Shown here one piece after another: positions 31,762-36,474 of a stretch of 36,474 bases of DNA; within the stretch, counting starts at the first letter, position 1, and each line of letters opens with the position of its first letter. Origin of the DNA: an uncultured Eubacterium sp. (GTDB taxonomy: Bacteria > Bacillota > Clostridia > Lachnospirales > Lachnospiraceae); the NCBI GenBank assembly GCA_947384955.1, contig CANDJC010000043.1, positions 1 to 36,474 on the forward strand. The letters are read 5' to 3'. The notes beneath the pieces are model-generated. The model was not told the DNA's origin. It worked only from the letters and a program-made list of their open reading frames with translations, and did not search any database. Position numbers and translations under genes: made by a program.

Positions 31762-31793
31762 AGATTGAATATTTTCATATTCAGTCTTTTTTT
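31762..31793 (+). terminator. Rho-independent terminator between TetR and MMPL
   Basis: An 11-bp stem (31762-31772 with 31777-31787, one G-U) has a TTTC loop and a seven-T tail. It ends the TetR transcript, so the exporter has its own promoter. Between 31499 and 31761 I see no gene. Confidence 0.85.
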
Positions 31794-31829
31794 ATATACT
31801 TCTATTCACACCGGTGCAGTAATAAAAAA

Positions 31830-31847
31830 GTAACGGCAGGCTGTTAC
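31830..31847. promoter_or_regulatory. Short inverted repeat before the exporter, possible operator
   Basis: GTAAC (31830-31834) and GTTAC (31843-31847) are inverted repeats 18 bases before the MMPL start. The half-sites are short; a TetR operator is possible but unproven. Confidence 0.3.
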
Positions 31848-31865
31848 ATAGAAAAAAAGAAAGAG

Positions 31866-33983
31866 ATGAGCAGAGAAATGATTAAATTTGGAAAAAGCGT
31901 AGTAAAATTCAGAATACCGATTTTAATTCTCAGTTTGCTGCTTCTGGTTCCGTCAGTAATTGGTTATGTAAATACAAGAATCAATTATGACATCCTGTCC
32001 TATCTGCCAGGCGATATTGAAACGATGGAAGGGCAGGACATTTTACTGGAGGAATTCGGAACAGGGGCGTTTTCGGCAGCTGTTGTCCAGGGCATGGAGC
32101 AGAAGGACGTGGTAACACTAAAGAGTGAGATTGAAAAAATCAGCCACGTGAAATCCGTACTCTGGTATGACTCCCTTGCAGATGTTTCGGTTCCGATGGA
32201 AATACTGCCTGGCGAAATAAAGGACGCATTTGATAACCAGGAAACAAATGCTGCATTAATGATTATTATGCTGGACACATCGATGTCCGCAGATGAAACT
32301 TTAGATGCCGTAGAAGAAATCCGCAGGCTCACAGACCAGCAGTGTCTTTTGAGCGGCATGTCGGCGGTGGTAGCCGATATTAAAAAAATCTGCAACAGCG
32401 AGGCTTTGATGTATGTGGTAATTGCAGCCGGTCTGTCAGCAGTTGTATTGTCACTGACAATGGATTCATTTCTGATACCGCTGTTTTTCCTGTTAAGTAT
32501 CGGGATGGCAATTATTTATAACTTAGGAACGAATTTTGTATCAGGCGAGATTTCATTTATTACACAGGCGCTGGCGGCGGTACTGCAGCTGGCGGTTACG
32601 ATGGATTATTCTATATTCCTGTGGCACAGCTATCAGGAAAACCAGGAGCGTTTTCCAGGGGATAAAAAACGGGCCATGGCACACGCGATTTCGAATACGA
32701 TTACTTCCGTTGTAGGAAGCTCGATTACAACAGTGGCCGGATTCCTTGCAATGTGTTTTATGACTTTTACACTAGGGCTGGACCTTGGGATTGTAATGGC
32801 AAAGGGCGTCGTATTTGGCGTGATTGGATGCGTAACGATTCTGCCGTCTATGATTCTGATTTTTGACGGAGCGATTGAAAAGACAAGACACCGGGCGATT
32901 ATACCGGATTTGGGAAGAATCGGCGATTTTGTAACCAGGAAGTATATGATTTTTATCGCGCTGTTTCTGCTTATTTTAGGGCCGGCGCTGTATGGCTATA
33001 CACATAATCAGGTTTATTACGATTTGGTCGGCACGCTGCCGGAAAATCTGGAAAGTGTTAAGGCGAATGATAAACTCGAAAAAGATTTCAATATGGGCGC
33101 CGCGCATGTGATTCTGGCAGACAGCAGCCTGGATGCAAAGAAATCGAGAGCCATGTTAAAAGAACTGGAAAAGGTAAAGGGCGTAAAGCTGGCACTGGGC
33201 ATGGATTCCCTGTTAGGGCCGGCGGTACCGGAAGAACTGGTGCCGGATTCTTATAAGGAACATCTGGACAACGGCAATTATCAGATGATGTTTATTGCAT
33301 CCGAGTATAAGACGGCTTCTGACGAGGTCAATGCGCAGTGCGATGAAATCAGAAGGATTATCAGGCAGTACGATTCGTCGGCAATGCTGATAGGGGAGGC
33401 TCCCTGCACGCAGGATTTGATTACGATTACGGACAGAGATTTTAAAACGGTCAGTGCGGTATCGGTTGTGCTGATATTTATTATCATAGCAGCGGTGTTA
33501 AAATCGGTTTCGCTGCCGGTTATTCTGGTTCTGGTAATTGAGTTTGCGATATTTATCAATATGGGGATTCCGTCGTATACAGGCACGGTGCTGCCGTTTA
33601 TCGCATCGATTGTCATAGGCACGATACAGTTAGGCGCGACGGTGGATTATGCGATTTTAATGACCAATAAATATAAAAAGGCAAGGTATCAGGGAGCAGG
33701 AAAACAGGAGGCAGTTTCCACGGCGCTGAACAGTTCCCTGCAGTCCGTCTTTGTCAGCGCGCTGAGCTTTTTTGCGGCAACATTTGGCGTCGGGCTGTAT
33801 TCGAGTATTGATATGATTAGCGCACTGTGCGTACTGCTGGCAAGAGGGGCGATTATCAGCCTTCTGGTTGTGGCATTTATTCTGCCGGCAATGTTTATGG
33901 TGTTTGATAAATTAATATGTAAAACAAGTGCGGGATTTTTAAATAAAGATAAAAAGGTAACAGCGAAGTCGGTGATATCTTAA
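31866..33983 (+). CDS. MMPL/RND-superfamily exporter
   Basis: This 705-residue membrane protein has two similar halves. Each half is one TM helix, an outer loop domain of about 130-150 residues, then five helices. The proton-relay positions are QLAVTMDYSIFLWHSY in half one and QLGATVDYAILMTNKY in half two, with the conserved D-Y pair in each. MMPL proteins export lipids, peptides or drugs using the proton gradient. The start could be ATG 31866 or ATG 31878 (MIKFGKSVVKFRIPIL), the latter fitting family N-termini; the Shine-Dalgarno sequence is weak. The repeat-rich exported protein downstream (33-base gap) is probably its working partner, and the TetR upstream its regulator. Confidence 0.9.
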   Translation: MSREMIKFGKSVVKFRIPILILSLLLLVPSVIGYVNTRINYDILSYLPGDIETMEGQDILLEEFGTGAFSAAVVQGMEQKDVVTLKSEIEKISHVKSVLWYDSLADVSVPMEILPGEIKDAFDNQETNAALMIIMLDTSMSADETLDAVEEIRRLTDQQCLLSGMSAVVADIKKICNSEALMYVVIAAGLSAVVLSLTMDSFLIPLFFLLSIGMAIIYNLGTNFVSGEISFITQALAAVLQLAVTMDYSIFLWHSYQENQERFPGDKKRAMAHAISNTITSVVGSSITTVAGFLAMCFMTFTLGLDLGIVMAKGVVFGVIGCVTILPSMILIFDGAIEKTRHRAIIPDLGRIGDFVTRKYMIFIALFLLILGPALYGYTHNQVYYDLVGTLPENLESVKANDKLEKDFNMGAAHVILADSSLDAKKSRAMLKELEKVKGVKLALGMDSLLGPAVPEELVPDSYKEHLDNGNYQMMFIASEYKTASDEVNAQCDEIRRIIRQYDSSAMLIGEAPCTQDLITITDRDFKTVSAVSVVLIFIIIAAVLKSVSLPVILVLVIEFAIFINMGIPSYTGTVLPFIASIVIGTIQLGATVDYAILMTNKYKKARYQGAGKQEAVSTALNSSLQSVFVSALSFFAATFGVGLYSSIDMISALCVLLARGAIISLLVVAFILPAMFMVFDKLICKTSAGFLNKDKKVTAKSVIS

Positions 33984-34015
33984 ACCGGTAAGTATGAAGG
34001 ATGGAGGCAGCAGTC

Positions 34016-36292
34016 ATGAAATTAAATGAGTTAAAAGAAAAATATAAACATAGATTTTCTATCCGGGTAATTGCGGGCGTACTGTGTATCGCTTTAGCCG
34101 GAGGAAGCTTCGGGGCTTATCAGCTGCAGGCAGGAGGCATTTCGGCAGTCAGCGCCGTTGCAAAAGAGGATGAACACGCAGCCGGCAAAAAGGATGGCGG
34201 GGATTCCGATACAAAAAAGGCATCCGGGAAAGCTGCGGATAAAAAAACGGAGAAGGAATCAGATAAGGAAGAATCAGAAAGCCTTGCCGGAAAGCTGGTG
34301 TCTATGTTTGGAACAGATTCTGAAGCAGAGCAGAGCCTGGATGGGAAGGAAGAGACGGTTTACCTGATTACGGACGCAAACGGAAAAGTCAGTCAGACCA
34401 TCGTAAGCAGCTGGCTGAAGAACGGGTCTGGAAAATCACAGATTCAGGATGTATCCGAGCTGTCTGATATTGAAAATGTAAAAGGCGATGAGACGTTTAC
34501 GAAAAACGGGAATAAAATTACCTGGCAGGCAGACGGCAAAGATATTTATTACCGCGGCACGACGAATCAGAAGATGCCGATTACAGAAAAGGTGACATAT
34601 TATCTGGACGGCAGAGAAACCGCGCCTAAAGATTTAGCAGGAAAGAGCGGGAAAGTGACGATTCGCTTTGACTATACCAATCATGCGAAGCAGACCGCAG
34701 AAATTAATGGTAAAACGGAGGAGATTTATGTACCGTTTACAGTCGTATCCGGCATGGTCTTAGATGACAGCTTCCAAAATGTCCGTGTCAATAACGGAAG
34801 GGTGCTGTCAGACGGGAACAGGATTATTGTGGCAGGATTTGCAATGCCTGGATTAAAGGAAAGCCTGGATGTCGATGATGAAGATTTTGACGAAGATTTT
34901 GAATTCCCGGATTATGTGGAAGTGACTGCGGATGTGGAAGACTTTTCTCTGGAAATGACAGCGACCGCCGCAGTTGCGGGGCTGATGTCGGAAAGCGGGA
35001 TTTCTTCTAATTTGGATTTGAGCGAATTAGATGATACGGTCGATGAAATGACAGACGGAATGGGTAAACTGAAGGACGGGGGCGGCGAGCTTGCCGATGG
35101 TCTTGATACCTTAAAGGACAGCATGAGCGGGTTCACAAGCGGAGCAGATTCTCTGGCTTCGGGTATTCATGCTTATACAGACGGGGCATCCAGACTTGCT
35201 GACGGCATTCAGTCTTTAAGCGATGGTTCCGCGGCGCTCGAATCCGGCGTGAATACATTGAATGCCAGCGCGAAAACGATAAGCGACGGAATACAGAAGC
35301 TGGACCAGACGCTTCATGCAAAGATGTCTGAGAAGGAAGCTGCTGCGGCACAGCAGGCGGTAAATCAGACGATAGAGGCACAGTTTGCTAAGGGCTCGCA
35401 GTCTTATCAGACGATTTATGATTCTGCCGTACAGAATTTTGAACAGACTATGACAAATGAAGCAGCTGTGCAGACGGTGCAGTCAGGCATCCAGCAGGGG
35501 CTTCAGGCACAAGGGCTGACATCGGAGGGCGTTGTGGCAGCTCTCGCACAGTATTATGCGGAAAACGGATTTACAGATGCTTCCGGCAAGAGCTTTTCTC
35601 CTCAGGAATGCCAGGCAGCTGTACCGGGAACGGAAACTACGTATGCGGCTTACTTTGCAAATGCAGTTTTAAACGGCGGGCTGTCCTCGTCGCTGGCCGG
35701 CGGCATTACGAAAGGAATTGCGGGCCAGGGCTCGGCTTCTGTCGGGGAAGCGGTTGTAAACGCCTGCGAGACGGCGGCAAAACAGGCTGGCGGTGCGGCA
35801 GCGGTATCCGGTGCAGAATCTGCGAAACAGCAGATTGCGGCGGCAATTGAAACAAAGGACAGCGCGAGCGGACACAGCCTTGTATCAGGCACAAAAGCGC
35901 TGAGTGAGGGAACGCAGCAGTTAGCTTCCAGTGTCCCGGAATTAAAAAACGGTATTGGCCAGCTGTTGAACGGGGCACAGGAACTGGCGGGAAATAATGC
36001 TTCTTTAAAGGACGGAGCAGCGAAACTTGCTGACGGCGCTGTGCAGATTAGCGATGGCGTGGGGAAGCTGAATGACGGGGCGCATGAGCTGAATGACGGA
36101 CTGGAGGAGTTTGATAAAAAGGCGATTCAGAAGATGGCGGATGCTTATCACGGGGATGTGAAGGAGCTGACGGAACGGATGAAGGCTGTTGCAAAGGCGG
36201 GGGAAGATTACGGGACGCTTTGCGGGGCGGCGGATGATATGGATGCTGTTACGAAGTTTATTATACGGACGGATGCGGTGAAGGTGCAGTAA
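34016..36292 (+). CDS. Large exported/membrane-anchored protein with YhgE-like L..G repeats
   Basis: This is a 758-residue protein. A signal or anchor helix lies at about 18-40 (IRVIAGVLCIALAGGSFGAY), followed by a Lys/Asp/Glu/Ser linker (about 50-95) and a beta domain (about 110-310). Two blocks of 7/11-residue repeats follow, of the form LxDGxxxLxDG (LKDGGGELADGLDTLKDSM, LADGIQSLSDGSAALESG; then LKDGAAKLADGAVQISDG). Such repeats form long coiled helices in YhgE/Pip and in proteins that accompany MMPL exporters. A Gln/Ala-rich region lies between the blocks. No C-terminal membrane helix is visible, unlike YhgE. ATG 34016 follows GGAGG by 8 bases; ATG 34001 lies upstream of it. It probably bridges the cell wall for the exporter; the function is inferred. 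Confidence 0.85.
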   Translation: MKLNELKEKYKHRFSIRVIAGVLCIALAGGSFGAYQLQAGGISAVSAVAKEDEHAAGKKDGGDSDTKKASGKAADKKTEKESDKEESESLAGKLVSMFGTDSEAEQSLDGKEETVYLITDANGKVSQTIVSSWLKNGSGKSQIQDVSELSDIENVKGDETFTKNGNKITWQADGKDIYYRGTTNQKMPITEKVTYYLDGRETAPKDLAGKSGKVTIRFDYTNHAKQTAEINGKTEEIYVPFTVVSGMVLDDSFQNVRVNNGRVLSDGNRIIVAGFAMPGLKESLDVDDEDFDEDFEFPDYVEVTADVEDFSLEMTATAAVAGLMSESGISSNLDLSELDDTVDEMTDGMGKLKDGGGELADGLDTLKDSMSGFTSGADSLASGIHAYTDGASRLADGIQSLSDGSAALESGVNTLNASAKTISDGIQKLDQTLHAKMSEKEAAAAQQAVNQTIEAQFAKGSQSYQTIYDSAVQNFEQTMTNEAAVQTVQSGIQQGLQAQGLTSEGVVAALAQYYAENGFTDASGKSFSPQECQAAVPGTETTYAAYFANAVLNGGLSSSLAGGITKGIAGQGSASVGEAVVNACETAAKQAGGAAAVSGAESAKQQIAAAIETKDSASGHSLVSGTKALSEGTQQLASSVPELKNGIGQLLNGAQELAGNNASLKDGAAKLADGAVQISDGVGKLNDGAHELNDGLEEFDKKAIQKMADAYHGDVKELTERMKAVAKAGEDYGTLCGAADDMDAVTKFIIRTDAVKVQ

Positions 36293-36474
36293 GGGTCAAC
36301 TGCGGTGTAATAGATGGGGGGTATGGATACCCGGACGCCGGGAGAGGGGATTTGCACGGTCTTCCTGCGGCGGTTCCAGAATGTTAAGAATCCCTAAGCA
36401 TTCTGCATTTACGCTGTGGCTGCGGACGGTCCGCGGCACCTGGTTCGCCCTGGCTTACAGCCAGCAGCTAAAGG
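36293..36474. other. Window end: non-coding, hairpin-rich stretch
   Basis: No gene is visible. Several inverted repeats occur in a row: CAGAATG with CATTCTG (about 36378-36407), GCGGAC-GGTCCGC near 36422, and GGCT-TACA-GCC near 36452. The last about 120 bases are GC-richer than the genes around them. They could be the start of a structured RNA, a dispersed repeat or a terminator cut by the window edge; I cannot tell which. Confidence 0.35.

Noticed and set aside
35100-36120. Phage tail-tape or adhesin repeats in the large exported protein
   Set aside because: The LxDG repeats and pairing with an MMPL gene fit YhgE-like partner proteins better, and no phage genes are adjacent.

Overview
The window looks like a chromosomal segment of a gut Lachnospiraceae-type Clostridium (Firmicutes; Blautia/Roseburia/Ruminococcus-like). 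This rests on moderate GC, strong AGGAGG ribosome binding sites, TTGACA-17-TATAAT promoters, carbohydrate genes typical of that family, and protein sequences resembling remembered Lachnospiraceae relatives. No database search was run.

Layout. (1) 1-5200 is a worn accessory edge: a 5'-cut KilA-N protein, a GIY-YIG nuclease remnant, an intact OmpR-type two-component system with a downstream lipoprotein, and an IS3-type transposase remnant. (2) 5180-11430 is a run of small regulator/target units: a membrane-anchored XRE regulator; a TetR regulator whose leader carries a hexanucleotide tandem repeat, followed by a palindrome and an ilvB-type acetolactate synthase; a WYL regulator followed by a likely operator and a zinc-ribbon protein; and an 89-aa conserved protein paired with a DUF3737 beta-helix protein. 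(3) 11500-24700 is the centrepiece, a beta-mannooligosaccharide (glucomannan/galactomannan) use locus: GH36 alpha-galactosidase, LacI regulator, sugar-binding lipoprotein, two permeases, mannobiose/cellobiose 2-epimerase, GH130_1 mannosylglucose phosphorylase, a single-pass membrane protein, a DUF624 protein, a second LacI paralogue, and GH130_2 mannooligosaccharide phosphorylase. (4) 24900-28000 is NAD synthesis: nadB, nadC, niaR, with no nadA next to them. (5) 28000-36474 holds a metallophosphoesterase, an orphan PD-(D/E)XK domain, a DUF308 membrane protein, two small conserved proteins, a TetR regulator, and an MMPL/RND exporter with a large repeat-rich exported partner.

How the mannan genes fit together. 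The binding protein and permeases import short oligosaccharides; the ATPase is not encoded here and is presumably a shared MsmK-type subunit. GH36 removes alpha-galactosyl branches. GH130_2 shortens mannooligosaccharides by phosphorolysis. The epimerase turns Man-beta-1,4-Man into Man-beta-1,4-Glc, and GH130_1 splits that into mannose 1-phosphate and glucose. No secreted endomannanase is present, so the cell would depend on oligosaccharides released by enzymes elsewhere. A shared near-palindromic motif (core TTAAG(Y)TAAAA) lies before three transcription units of the locus and is the best candidate operator for the two LacI proteins.

Most novel-looking items: the operator family with paired LacI paralogues, the hexamer repeat in the TetR leader, a ~125-140 bp dispersed intergenic repeat present twice, the uncharacterised membrane protein inside the mannan operon, and the WYL/zinc-ribbon and 89-aa/DUF3737 pairs. 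I did not see a clearly undescribed defence or mobile system. No rRNA, tRNA or CRISPR array was recognised.
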